The notes below the pieces were generated by a model. That model was not told the origin of the DNA. It searched no databases and saw nothing but the letters and a program-made list of their open reading frames with translations. Positions 24,301 through 35,383 of a stretch of 64,000 nucleotides of DNA are shown in pieces (the stretch's first letter is position 1; the number at the start of each line of letters is the position of its first letter). The DNA comes from Sorghum bicolor (Eukaryota; Streptophyta; Magnoliopsida; Poales; Poaceae), in contig NC_012878.2 in assembly GCF_000003195.3 (NCBI RefSeq), positions 14,709,329-14,773,328 of the forward strand, read 5' to 3'. The position numbers were made by a program, and so were the translations under genes.

Positions 24301-24630
24301 TGAGAGAAAGCATATCACAATTCGAAGATCTACAAAGAAAGAGTCAAAAGGTGGCATGACAAGAGAATCAAGAAGAAGGAGTTCACACCTGGAGATAAGG
24401 TATTACTTTTTAATTCCAGGGTGAAGCTTTTCGGGCATGGAAAACTCCGGAGCAAATGGGAAGGACCATTCAAGGTAATTAATTCATCATCCCACGGAGC
24501 TATCACACTTAAAAACGACGAAGGTAAGTTATTCAAGGTAAATGGTCAACGTCTTAAATTATTTTTAGAGCCCAATAAAGAATTAGAAGAAATAGACGTA
24601 GTCCATTTTTACCTTCCCATGGAGAATTAG
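21320..24630 (+). pseudogene. TE-C pol: protease end, reverse transcriptase, RNase H, integrase
   Basis: After TE-D the frame resumes with the protease C-terminus (DFDLLIGQPFRRLL) and an acidic linker. RT (about 22000-22750) has WRMCIDYRKLNKA, LDRYSGYHQIPIHP and catalytic FMDD. RNase H (about 22905-23270) has [13 protein letters not shown] and [11 protein letters not shown]. Integrase has an HHCC finger (about 23520-23670, ending CGPCQRH), the core GIDYMGPF...ISDGGAHF...GQAETSN (D, D, E) and an Athila-type C-terminus. Lesions are few: TAG at 21829-21831, a frameshift near 21925, a one-base loss in an A run near 22582, and TGA at 24301-24303 (from CGA). The catalytic residues of RT, RNase H and integrase are all present. 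Confidence 0.9.
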
Positions 24631-25010
24631 AGCCTGACCTTTTTAGTCTGATGTTTTTGGGTCATATATATATTTTTCTAAATAGTTTTGCATCTAGAAA
24701 CGCGCTCGAGAAAGTGGGCCCACAGAGGGGCCAGAGAGAGGGCGGGCGCCCAGATCAGGTGGGCGGGCGCCCAGCTCCTGTTCTCCCTCGGTCCCGACTT
24801 TCTCTGTTATGGAAAATGCACTTATGGTAATCCGAATAATCCCTCAGATGGAAAGCTTCGCACGCACATCGACGGGAGCAACCCGAGCAACCCATAGAGG
24901 CACTTTTTGACCCCTATATAAACAGACCCCTGACCTCAGTTTTCAAACACCAAGCCACCAAGCCTTCTCTTCTTCTTCAATTAGAGCTTGATTAGTTCCT
25001 TGCTGCTCCA
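24631..25010 (+). promoter_or_regulatory. LTR-like promoter of the TE-C accessory ORF
   Basis: It contains GGGCGGGCGCCC at 24740-24751 and 24761-24772 (21 bp apart, inverted relative to the LTR boxes) and CTATATAAACAGACCCC (TATA at 24915-24922), very like the LTR core CTATATAACCAGACCCC of TE-D. The ATG follows the TATA box by about 95 bp, after a pyrimidine-rich leader. This suggests a separate mRNA. Confidence 0.6.
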
Positions 25011-25640
25011 ATGGCCGAGAAGTACCACGATGATTGGGAAGTCATCCCCTTCAACCTCAACATGGAGCCGGTGGAAGACCCCGATGCCCGTGCTCTCGTC
25101 CCGGCCAACACAGAGCGACAGCTAGAAGCCATGCCATTACGCCAACGTAGCTCCGCCCAATCCTACCATGCTCAACCAGTTCTCACCACACCGCCACAAC
25201 CCCTACTCCTCAAGGGATCATCATCCAAGATGAAGACCACCATCAAGGTGCCAACCGGCACAAGGATCCTTCCACCTAGACCCAATGAGAGAGTCGTTGG
25301 AGTCAAGACCAACCGGAGCGGTGAGATCAGCAGCGTACGCTACACTACGGAGGAGGAAAGGCCTTACTTCGAAGGGATTAGAGCAGCCAAAGTCCGTTTC
25401 ATCCCTCCAAAGGCAGCCCCGAAGCACGCTCTCAATGCTTTTGAGACACCTCCCAAGCGTTGCAAGACTATAATGGATATTGATGAGGACGTTCGTAGAC
25501 TAGACAGAGTTATCATAGACCTCCAGTTCTCGATTAATTCCCTCACTAGGCAGCTCTCTAACCACAACACCATCATACTAGGCCTTAGGCAGGATCTTGC
25601 TAGTGCCAACAAGAAGATCAAGGAATTAGAGCGCCGCTAA
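25011..25640 (+). CDS. TE-C accessory ORF, 209 aa, C-terminal coiled coil, unknown function
   Basis: An uninterrupted 209-codon frame in sense direction between integrase and the 3' LTR, starting MAEKYHDDWEVIPF. I do not recognise a named domain. The first 60 residues are acidic and polar; residues about 80-140 are basic and proline-rich (TRILPPRPNERV, RFIPPKAAPKHA); residues 155-209 form heptads (DEDVRRLDRVIIDLQFSI, LRQDLASANKKIKELERR), a clear coiled coil. There is no signal peptide or membrane segment, so it is not an envelope-like protein. Its intactness contrasts with the stops in gag and pol. It has its own LTR-like TATA promoter upstream. Codon use is GC-richer than the flanking pol. 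Confidence 0.75.
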   Translation: MAEKYHDDWEVIPFNLNMEPVEDPDARALVPANTERQLEAMPLRQRSSAQSYHAQPVLTTPPQPLLLKGSSSKMKTTIKVPTGTRILPPRPNERVVGVKTNRSGEISSVRYTTEEERPYFEGIRAAKVRFIPPKAAPKHALNAFETPPKRCKTIMDIDEDVRRLDRVIIDLQFSINSLTRQLSNHNTIILGLRQDLASANKKIKELERR

Positions 25641-25781
25641 GTTATCTAGATTAGACCTCGAGGTAATGCATCTTAGTCATCTATCTTTAAATTCGGTTTA
25701 GGTTTACTATTATTATCAGTTTACTACTATCGTCAGTTTGCTACTAGTTATTTGTAATAAATGCCTCAAGATTAATAAAGA

Positions 25782-25890
<109 letters not shown>

Positions 25891-27049
25891 GTCTCGTATG
25901 TCTCTACTTTATTTTTTGTGCAAGAAAGCAGAAAACAAGTATGGGGGAGATCCCTCGACATGCCAAACACACTCTGACTACACCACTCCACGTTTCAGGT
26001 ACACACTCTGCACACTTTACTTTATACATACACATATCTTGGATTATGCAGAATACTGTTTCCGACATGACAAATTAAAAAGATTAAAATATTTCTAATC
26101 ATGATTAATCTCACTCTGTTATATTTCCTGAAACTTGCAATTATTATAAAATCATTTTAAAACCCTGTGTTACTTAAGACAGTGTGAAATGTGAGATGGT
26201 AGAGTATGAGTTTCTTATTCTTGATATCATTGTTGCTTGGAGAATTTATTTCAAAATCTTTAAAATTCTAGCTACCATCCTCAGTGTTTTATATGCCTGA
26301 TAAAAAACTGAAAATATTAATTATGATTATAAAAGCTATCTACTCTGTATTGAGTTTGTTCAAAATGAGTTAGACCCTTGTTGAGAGATTTATCATGCCC
26401 CTGAGATCAAGACATTTATTCAGAAAGATTCACTCTTCCGAAGTATTATTGCATTAGAGGCATGGGCTATGCAAAAATAAAGATATTTCGAGGAAATAAA
26501 AAGAAGCAAGTGCTCGACAACCTCGCAGGAAAAATGGACAAGTGTCCGGCAGTAGAATTAGGGATACCTCGGTATCCACTTAAAAAAAAAGAAAAAGAGA
26601 AAAAATGATAGCCCATGGTCCCTGTAATAAGCAATATGCCAGCAAGAGTTGACAAAGATTTTAATTTCCAAAGTCTTTGATCTAAGAGTACGACATTCCC
26701 CTCCTTGGATCCCGTTTTGATCAGGCAATAAATACAAAGTAAGTATGCTTGAGAATTTTTTGCAAATTAAAACAGCCTCAGTGAGATATATAAAAGATAA
26801 TGAGTGATCTGAGAGAACCTATGAGGATAAAAAGGTATGCTAGCTTTCTTTCAAAATTATACAAAAACTCCAAGTAACAGGATTGAGAAGAAAGGATCTT
26901 TACTCTTAATCATATACTTCCCTAACTACAGTACACAGTTGTGGGGGTAAAGAATTTTAATACCCTGCAAATATAAAGAATGTTTTAGAATGTTTTACCC
27001 CAAGTATTGTTCTTAACCATCCTTTTCTCGAGGACGAGTAAAAGCCTAA
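25891..27049 (+). other. TE-C 3' non-coding region
   Basis: No gene seen. It has an internal polypurine-like tract AAGTATGGGGGAGA (25937-25950), a weaker one (TTGTGGGGGTAAAG, about 26938-26951), and the GAGGACGAGTAAAAG lead-in (27031-27045) before the true tract. The stretch 26400-26850 is related to TE-D 15050-15640 in reverse. Confidence 0.65.
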
Positions 27050-27062
27050 GTATGGGGGTATT
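27050..27062 (+). other. TE-C polypurine tract
   Basis: GTATGGGGGTATT directly before the 3' LTR. Confidence 0.8.
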
Positions 27063-28291
27063 TGTTGACGGTTCTTAAGTATCAATTTTAATTATCAAAT
27101 AAACAAAAGAAAGGACCAATATGCAACCAACACCTAGAATTAGGGTTTGATCTAACAGAATTCCACGAGTTTTGTTGTTTATCTGTTTCTGCAGGGGGTT
27201 ATCAGGAAATAAGGAAGAAAGGCCCACATGTCAGGATTACATAGAGATATCAACGCACCGCGTGATTTTCTACCATCTAGATGACTCTAGAAGCCACGAG
27301 AACGAAGCAGAGGCCGAAAGGGGCCAGGCCCAGGGCGCCCGCCCTGGTGACCTGGGCGCCCGCCCCCTGCTGGATTCTGTTCGGGACTCTCTTCGCACAC
27401 GATGTTACACCGACCTATTGGATCAAGAATAATGTAGTACCACCTCGCCTACCGACCCAAAAACGCATAGAGGAGGACTATATAAGGAGACCCCCCTTGC
27501 CCCTGGAGAAGACAAGAAATTATCATAGAGATTGAGGGGTGCCCTCGAAGGAAAACCTCTTCTCTAATTAATATTTCTTTTTAGGCTTAGCAACCAATGT
27601 AAAGTAGAAATAGATCTTCTAGTTTCTACTAGATTGAGAGAGATAGAGTGGAGGTACAGATTGGAGGAAGCCCGGCCTGTCGGTGTCTACTCCAAGCTTG
27701 TACCTGCGGGATCAAGTTCTCCTAACCCGAAGCTTGCTCCTAGGATTCTTCAGTATTTCGACTTCTAAATTCTAGTAAGTTCTTTTTTATTGTTCTTCTG
27801 GTTTCTGAGTTTACTTTAATCTCTTCGCGTAGAGTTTAGAGTAATCATTGCTGGCATAAACGTGGTGTTTAGGCTGGGGTACTCATAGATATTCTCTGAC
27901 TAGCTAGACCGTGGTAGTAGTGAGGAACGTGACAATTTCGAGTTACCTTTGCAGACCATATCTCGTTAGTAGGAAGGATAGGGTTTACAGGTGCGGGTTG
28001 AACATCCTTTGTGGTGTCTAGATTCCGTTAGCCTCCCCAATAGAACAGTAGATCATCCTTACCAAGGTTAGAAGAAGACTACGGTTGCAGTCTTCTCTAT
28101 TTATCACTCACATCGAGAGACATTCTTTGTTGCCTAAAGGGTTAGTAGTAATAGACCGGTTAGTCAGATGCACTCTTTCTCCTAGTGGTAAAAAAACAAA
28201 TACGATACTCTGGATAATTTCCCGGGTGAAGTGCTCACCGATATCCGTGCGCTTGCGGATCAATTTCTTATTGCGTTCCCAAATATCAACA
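27063..28291 (+). repeat. TE-C 3' LTR
   Basis: 1229 bp, the same length as the 5' LTR, ending ATATCAACA before the ATAGT duplication. Hairpin copy at 27857-27871. Confidence 0.95.
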
Positions 28292-28296
28292 ATAGT

Positions 28297-31200
28297 GAAG
28301 TCCAAATGTGCTACAACATACAAGTGTCACATTCAAGTTGTGGTGATTTATTGGATTATTTGATGGCTTCCAATTATGAGTTGAAGCTTGCAAATTAGAT
28401 GATCATGAGCTAACCAAGGTATATCTTTGTTGATCACATTCATTTGGGTGCATATGAGTTGATTGAATTGGACATATGCAATGTTGCTTGCTACAAGATG
28501 ATTGAAAGGATTAAATGCTTAGTAATCAAAATTGGATTGATTTGAGTTGAATAAGTTCATGAGATGACTTTTAGTAAGTGGATTGAATTGATATATGTCT
28601 TGTAAATGCATTCAATCAAGTTGATTTCAAGTTTGATTCAATTTGAAGAAGCATAGCTCAATTGCTTGACATCTGTCCATTTTTTAAAAACTGAGCTAGC
28701 AGTGATCAAGTCTGAGTTTGAGTAATCTATTTGGAATGGCTTGAAATTTGGTATGCATACTGTACAATTATCATAGAAGATGCTGTAGAAACTTCATGAG
28801 AATTGGATAAGGGAGACTTCGGTTTTGGAGTAGATCTTATCAGCTATAGTGCAGCAGTTTTCAGCATGTAGCAGTGGTGGAAGAATTGAAATATGGTAGC
28901 AATCTAGAAGTCAAATGAAGCTCAAATTTTTACAGCTGCTAGATGACTTAGTGAATCACATCTCCACCAAGTCTCGTGATATTTCGATCTGTACATTGTG
29001 AGATATGAGTTATTCTTTGAAAGGTACAGAATCTGCCAGAAAAGTGACAATCATTGGATTGATCTAGAGTCACTTCAATTGAAAGGTCCTCAAGTTGGAA
29101 ATATGATTATAAGTGTTTGAGGCACCTAAAGTTTGGTCTTGAATTGATCTAGAAGCATGACAAGTAATGAGTACAAGGTCATTTGATTGTGAAATGTACT
29201 TGGTGTACACATTTAGTACTCAAATTGAAGATCAAGATCAAACTCAAGATGAAGATGAAGTTTAAGTTCTAGTAACTATTGGAAATCTTTTGGTAGAAAC
29301 AAAAGGACTTAAACAAATAGAAGGAAAAGGATTTTAAAAAAGGGGATTCATGGTTACTCATCGCATTAAGTCCGTCACTTGAATCAATCAATCAAAGCAA
29401 TTCAAGTGAGTATCAAAAATAGTTCTTTAGAGAGAGGTCACTTCTCCCTATGTGAGGGGCGTGCCGCCCGAGGAGTGGGTAAACCAAGTGTGGTGCTTGG
29501 AAGGCTAACATGGAAGTGGTGATCTAAAGGACATTTGAGATGCTTAGTTGAAGCAATCAAAAGGATTGATCAAGAAAGCAAGCAACAACTCGAAAGAGAG
29601 CTAGTTTCAAGTGATATTCTTAGTAGTTCTCTCATGCAAGCAATGATCAAGAAAAGATGAAGCAAGCCAACCACAACAAGACAGTGCACTTGATCATAAG
29701 TGGTTCTAAACTCATATGGGTGAAGATTTGATCTATCAATTGTAATTTATAATTGGTCTTCACCAAGCTTATTAATTAGACTTCACATTGCTATTTGGAG
29801 CTAAAATGGAATTTTATTGACTATCCTCTACTCCAAGATAGCAAAGGTATCATTGTAATGTGCATGATCATTTCATCCCTTACTAGTATGCAGTTAGTGC
29901 ATATAGTACATGCTTAATAGGATCATGCATGACAAATGAAAAGTTTTCAATTCATAGCCTACCACTATTGCTTGAATGATTAGTTGATCTAGTGGTATGT
30001 ATATGAGTTTATTCATGAGCTAGTGAACCCAAGTACTTGATCTATTGTGGATTGTTAACAAGTGACAAGTACAACATTGGCAAGATAACCCTTAATGTGA
30101 GGTGTGAAAAAGCTTATCATTGGTTCAAACCGAACTTGGAAGCTTAGGCAAATCAATTTAGTTCAAGTCAACAATTAGAAGCTCATGATAATAAGAGTAC
30201 AAGAACAAGACAACAATGCAAATGGATATCTAAATTCAAATGTTTATTCAATTGGTATCCAACAAATGGTACTCATGATGATGATAGCAAATGTTCAAGA
30301 TAGCAAACAAGTGGTTCCATACTAGAAGACCTTAATTGGCAAAAGAATTCCATATGATATCAGACAAGATCTTTCAAATGATATCACATTTATACATATG
30401 GTATATATCATATAAGAAGGTGGTTCCACAAGTGATCCTCAACTTTAAGTGATCATCAAGCAAAGAAAAGTTCCCTCACCAACAAGATTGACAAGTGAAT
30501 GACCCATGCTATGACATAGGGGGAGGCGCCCCACCAAAAGGTATCAAGGTCAAAGATCCTATGTGGTATCTCAAGAGCAATTCAAGTAATGTCATTCCAA
30601 CACATATGGTGATGTCCATCAAAAATACAAGATTCAAGCCTCAACCATCTATCCCAATGCAATCCTTTGTCACAATGAGATTCATACATTTTCAATTGAT
30701 ATCAAGTGATTTGATTGGTATCACATACCTTTTATGGAAATTGATGACAAAGGGGGAGAAGTTGGAACAAAGATATGATCATGGGATAAGTTGGACAACA
30801 AAAGATATATTTCAAGGGGGAGAGATCAAAGATGGACATGGACAAGGGAGCAACATTAAAAGAAAAGACGATGGATCAAAAGTCTTGGACAAGGGAAGCA
30901 CACAAGTAGGGGGAGCAAGCTCATGAACCTTGTTTGTTTGCATCTGATATGTGCATATTCATGTGCTTGCTTGCATTGCATAAGTTTTAAATTCAAATAT
31001 GCATGCTTGTGTGGTGTATGCTAGTTATATAACTTGATTGATGATATGATAACTAGCATGCATAGGTTGGTAGCTAGACTTGTGTTTTTCAAGTAAAAAC
31101 TAGACCCTTGCTCATAATGTTGATCTCACGGGGTTTCTAGTGTTTTTCTTGTCTAGCTACTCATGGTGCTAAGGATGGTGTACATTGAATGCTTCAATTG

Positions 31201-31410
31201 TTATCGATTTTGGTATCGAGCTACAAAGGTTTATTCTAGACACCTTAGCACTTAGTAGGGTTTTATGGTGCTTATCCAAATTTTGACATAGAGCTTAATT
31301 GTTGGATAAGTAGCATAAAATCCAAAACAAGTTAGCAATTTACACTTGTGTGAAGTGCTAGCTTGAAAAAGCTTAATTTCCATATCTTTGTAGAGTTGTC
31401 ATCAATTACC
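28297..31410 (+). other. TE-B 3' internal region, no pol
   Basis: About 3.1 kb, AT-rich and mostly without open frames. One frame, 30495-30926 (143 aa), reads as remnant sequence around LMTKGEKLE and repeated GGGGGAG tracts. No envelope-like hydrophobic protein is seen. Where autonomous SIRE-type elements have pol there is nothing here. Confidence 0.65.
30495..30926 (+). CDS. Hypothetical 143-aa frame in TE-B 3' region
   Basis: The frame starts MNDPCYDIGGGAPPKG and ends QVGGASS. I recognise no domain. It is polar and has no membrane segment or cysteine cluster. Its Gly-Gly/Glu codons come from AGGGGGAG polypurine-like tracts at 30518, 30749, 30814 and 30908. In SIRE-type elements a KGE-type sequence is common near the 3' end. 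It may be a relic of a longer coding region or only sequence shaped by the purine tracts. There is no promoter evidence, so expression is doubtful. Confidence 0.3.
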   Translation: MNDPCYDIGGGAPPKGIKVKDPMWYLKSNSSNVIPTHMVMSIKNTRFKPQPSIPMQSFVTMRFIHFQLISSDLIGITYLLWKLMTKGEKLEQRYDHGISWTTKDIFQGGEIKDGHGQGSNIKRKDDGSKVLDKGSTQVGGASS

Positions 31411-31423
31411 AAAAAGGGGGAGA
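31411..31423 (+). other. TE-B polypurine tract
   Basis: AAAAAGGGGGAGA directly before the 3' LTR. Confidence 0.9.
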
Positions 31424-31424
31424 T

Positions 31425-33823
31425 TGAAAGGTCCTTGTTTGGTTTTGGTAATTGATTGACAACTTAGGTGGACTAATACTGTTTATGTGAGATACACAGG
31501 AGATTAGTCCACAGGTGATGATGTGATGATGGAGGAGCTCATTGCACATGAGACATGACATGGAGTCATGTGACCAAGGTGGAAAAGATCAAGATGAGGC
31601 TTGGCTTGATGGACCGGTTGCAAGAGTGAAGGGCAAGTCGGAGGCTTTGAAGCAAGGGACCGCGTGTGACGGTGAAGCTTGAGCAATACTTGGCACCGAT
31701 GGACCGAGGCAATGGTGAAGAGCAAGTGAGGTCAAGATCAATGAACCAATACGGTCACGTGATGATATGAAGTGGATCATATCATTTGGTGATTGGTTGG
31801 TGCATGTGTTGCATCAACATTGGAGGAGATGGAATGGAAAGCGCAAGGCAAAGGTATAACCTAGGGCATTTCCATTTCACCGGTCATAGGTGTGTAGAGA
31901 AGTTTATGACCGGATTTAGGATAGATGGCCGTACTATCAAGAGGGGCGAACATGTTTGCATATCGGTCATCTAGTGCCACTTGAGCGATCTAACTTTGCA
32001 TACGTGTTAGGATCGAGTGGCATGGCAAGTTGAGAGGCTAACTCCTTTGGGAAAATGTTTGTGAAAATGCTAACACATACACATGGTGGTGTACACTTGG
32101 TGGTGTTGGCACATTTACAAAGGAGGTGGAGTTCCTAGGGTTGAGAGGGGTGTGGGTTCCTCTCTCCCTAATTCCTCAACTCATAATTCGGCGCTTTTGA
32201 GAAAATTAAGTGCATATTTTCTGTTGCGCCGATGGGAAATTTGGAGAAGTCGCGGGAGTGTTTTCTCTCTAAGAAACACTCACCGGACGCTGAGAATAGA
32301 GGCACCGGACGCTGGCCTCAGAGTCCGGTGTGCTTGACCCTGCTAGGTTTAAGCACCGAACGATCTCTGAGTATGTCCGGTGGTGTGCGTCCGGTGTGAG
32401 GAGGTTTTGCAACCCTCCCTACGCATGAGTCCGATGAGCACCGGACGCTACCGGTGCTTAGCGTCCGGTGACCCTGCGAGTTTGCAAAACTCTCTGCGCA
32501 CGGGTCCGGTGTGCACCGGACGCGTCCGGTGTGGACTAGTTGAGCGTCCGGTGGTGCTGTGCAGGCGCGCGTGTGCAGTAGCCATTGACGGCAATGGTCG
32601 AGTTCAAATGGCTAGTGACACGTGGCCAACGCTTGAGCACCGGACGCTGGGAGTTGAGCGTCCGGTGGCTCCCTGCGAGCATCCGGTGCCCACGAGTTTT
32701 GCCTAGTGAAGGGGCAACGGCTAGTTTAACCCTTGGGGCTATAAATGGAAGTGGTGGCCGGCCTTGGTCGGTGCTGAGCACCCTTGGGACTTAGTGTCCA
32801 TGCTTGGGGAGTGCTTGTAAAGCCTCTAACTCACATATGCTTGATAGTGATCATCCGATTGTGTGAGTGAGCGATTCTAGTGCGTTGCATTGAGAGATTG
32901 CATCGAGTGGCACTAGGTGTTCATGTTGCAAGCCGGTGGTGCTTGTTACTCTTGGAGGTTGCCACCTCCTAGACGGCTTGGTGGCTTGTGACTCCATCGA
33001 AGCACGCAAGGAGATTGTGCGGTGCTCCAGAGAAGAGATTGTGAGGGGTACGGTGCTCACCCCGCGGGGATCGCGAAGAGCAACTCTAGTGGATCGCTTG
33101 TGGCTTGGAGGATCCCCATCTTGAGAGTGGATGTGCGGCACCCGCTGAGGGTTTGGCTTTGGAATGCCAATTAGCTCGTGATCCATCAAGTGGGTTTATC
33201 GCCACAACGAGGACGTAGCTTGGTGGCAACCAAGTGAACCTCGGTAAAAATCACCGTGTCAACATTGTCTACTCTTCTCGGTGGTTTGCATTCACTATAC
33301 ACGATCTTGTATTTATATTCTTTATTTACTTGTGCTTGTGTAGTTGCTTTTGTAATTAGTTAAGCTTGTGTAGCTTGCTAGTTACCTTCTTGCTTGTGTA
33401 GCTAGAAGTAGTTCCCTTGCGTGGCTAATTCGGTTTGTGTAACCTTGTTAGTCACATTGCTTAGTTTGTGTAGCTAAGTAAGTTGTGCTCTCTAATTTGG
33501 CATTAGTTGCCTTGTTATTGAGCTTGCTAGTGAGCTTAGGCTTTGTGCGCTTTGCCTCACTAGTTTGTGTAGGAGCTCCCCCGGTTTGTAAAGTACTAGT
33601 TGCATAAGTTTGTGTGACCTTGCTTCTAAAATTGGTTAGGTGAGCTCTTGCTAATGTAGCACCTTGTTTTCTTGTTTAGGATCTTTTTAAGGTGCTAGAG
33701 AACTTAGATAGAGGGGTGTAGTCTTGGCTAGACCGATAGTTTTAATTCCGCATTTGTTTCGGTTAGCCGGCGTGATAGTTTTTAGAAAGGACTATTCAGC
33801 CCCCTCTAGTCCGCCATCTCGAC
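31425..33823 (+). repeat. TE-B 3' LTR, lacking its last bases
   Basis: Aligns with 6027-8426 of the 5' LTR along its whole length; TATA at about 32740-32747. It stops at CTCGAC where the 5' LTR continues CCTTCA, and TE-A sequence follows at once without the ACAAT duplication. Confidence 0.93.
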
Positions 33824-35207
33824 GGAATTCAGGGATTTCCGATTAAGGCATATTCCTCGGCTGCATAATGAAGAAGCTAACCGATTGGCTCAACATGCCT
33901 CGGGATATGAACCTATCTTGGAAGTATTATCGGCAGTCAGTGTCGATGATTGGAGAAATGAAATTATTGATTATTTAAGAGATCCATCTAGAAAAGTTGA
34001 GAGACGTGTTAGGTTTCAAGCTGCAAAGTATGTACTCCTAGATGAGGAATTATATTATCGTATAATAGATGGAGTTTTGCTCAAATGCTTAAGTGATGAT
34101 GAGTCCAAAAGCTTGACAGGTGAGATTCATGAGGGGGTATGTGGAGCACATCAATCAGCTTTTAAAATGAAGTGGATGGTTAGAAGGAATGGATATTATT
34201 GGCCAACTATACTTGAGGATTGTTTCAAGTATTTCAAGGGGTGTCAAGGATGTTAGAAGTTTGGTAATATTTAAAGGGCACCCGCATCGTCTATGAATCC
34301 TATTATTAAACCTTGGCCATTCCGGGGTTGGGCTATTGATCTCATCGGTCAAATTTATCCACCATCGAGTAAAGGGCATAAGTTTATCCTTGTTGCCACT
34401 GATTATTTTACCAAATGGGTGGAGGCTATTCCTTTGAAGAAAGTGACATCGGTTAATATGATTAATTTTGTAAAGGAGCATATTGTTTACCGATTTGGTA
34501 TTCCTCAAACGATAACTACCGATCAAGGCACTATGTTTACGTCAGGAGAGTTTGATGAATTTGCAATCGTTATGGGAATTAAAGTGTTGAATTCTTCTCC
34601 TTATTATGCTCAAGCCAATGGACAGGCTGAAGCTTCTAGCAAAGGAATTATTAAGCTCATTAACCGGAAGATTGAAGAAAATCCTAGGCGATGGCACACA
34701 CTGTTAAATGAAGCTTTATGGTCGTATCGGATGGCATGTCATGGTGCAACCAAGGTATCACCTTATCAATTGGTGTATGGGCATGATGCAGTCTTACCTT
34801 GGGAAATTAAAACTGGTTCTAGGCGAGTATTTTCTCAGGATCAGTTGACTACCAATGATTATACTACCCTAATGAAAGATGAGTTGGATGATTTAGCGGG
34901 GCATCGGTTAAGAGCTTTAATTAGCATAGAAGAAAATAAGAAGAGAGTGGCTAAATGGTACGATAAAAAGGTAAAGGCCAAGGAGTTTGCCGATGGGAAT
35001 TTGATTTGGAAACTGATTTTACCGATTGGGACTAAAAGCTCGAAATTTGGAAAATGGTCTCCTAATTAGGAAGGTCCTTATCGGATAAATCGGTCTGCAC
35101 CAGGCAACACCTGTATTTTAGAAACTCTCAAAGGAGTTGAATTTCTAAGGGCACTGAATGGAAAGTACATTAAAAGATATTACCCCAGTATCTGGGTTGA
35201 TGCATAA
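33824..35207 (+). pseudogene. TE-A integrase (broken)
   Basis: After TE-B the frame resumes with the RNase H/integrase linker (HNEEANRLAQHASGYEP). The HHCC finger is at about 34120-34255 (IHEGVCGAHQ...CFKYFKGCQGC), followed by a stop (TAG, 34254-34256). The catalytic core runs 34293-34680 with AIDLIGQI, TTDQGTMF and NGQAEASSKG, that is D, D and E. A typical C-terminal region follows ([16 protein letters not shown], then KKRVAKWYDKKV). A TAG at 35067-35069, likely from TGG (W in SPNWEGPYR), precedes the last 45 codons, ending TAA at 35205-35207. There is no chromodomain, consistent with Tat. Confidence 0.88.
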
Positions 35208-35383
35208 AAGTATATATGCCAATAACAGTCCTATCGGCTAGATGAAATGATAATGTGTCTGGAGCAACGCATAAAAGTTTAGGTGCCGATAATAATCCTA
35301 TTGGCTGGATCAAATATTGGTGTTTTTCAGAAAAGACTAATGAGGCATACTGCCGATGAAAAGATTCACACATTCAGCAAAGT
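35208..35383. other. TE-A spacer between pol and the antisense gene
   Basis: The 176-bp gap separates the pol stop from the antisense gene stop; the two genes face each other tail to tail. No other feature seen. Confidence 0.6.

Noticed and set aside
30495..30926. Envelope-like protein in TE-B
   Set aside because: No signal peptide, membrane segment or cysteine pattern.
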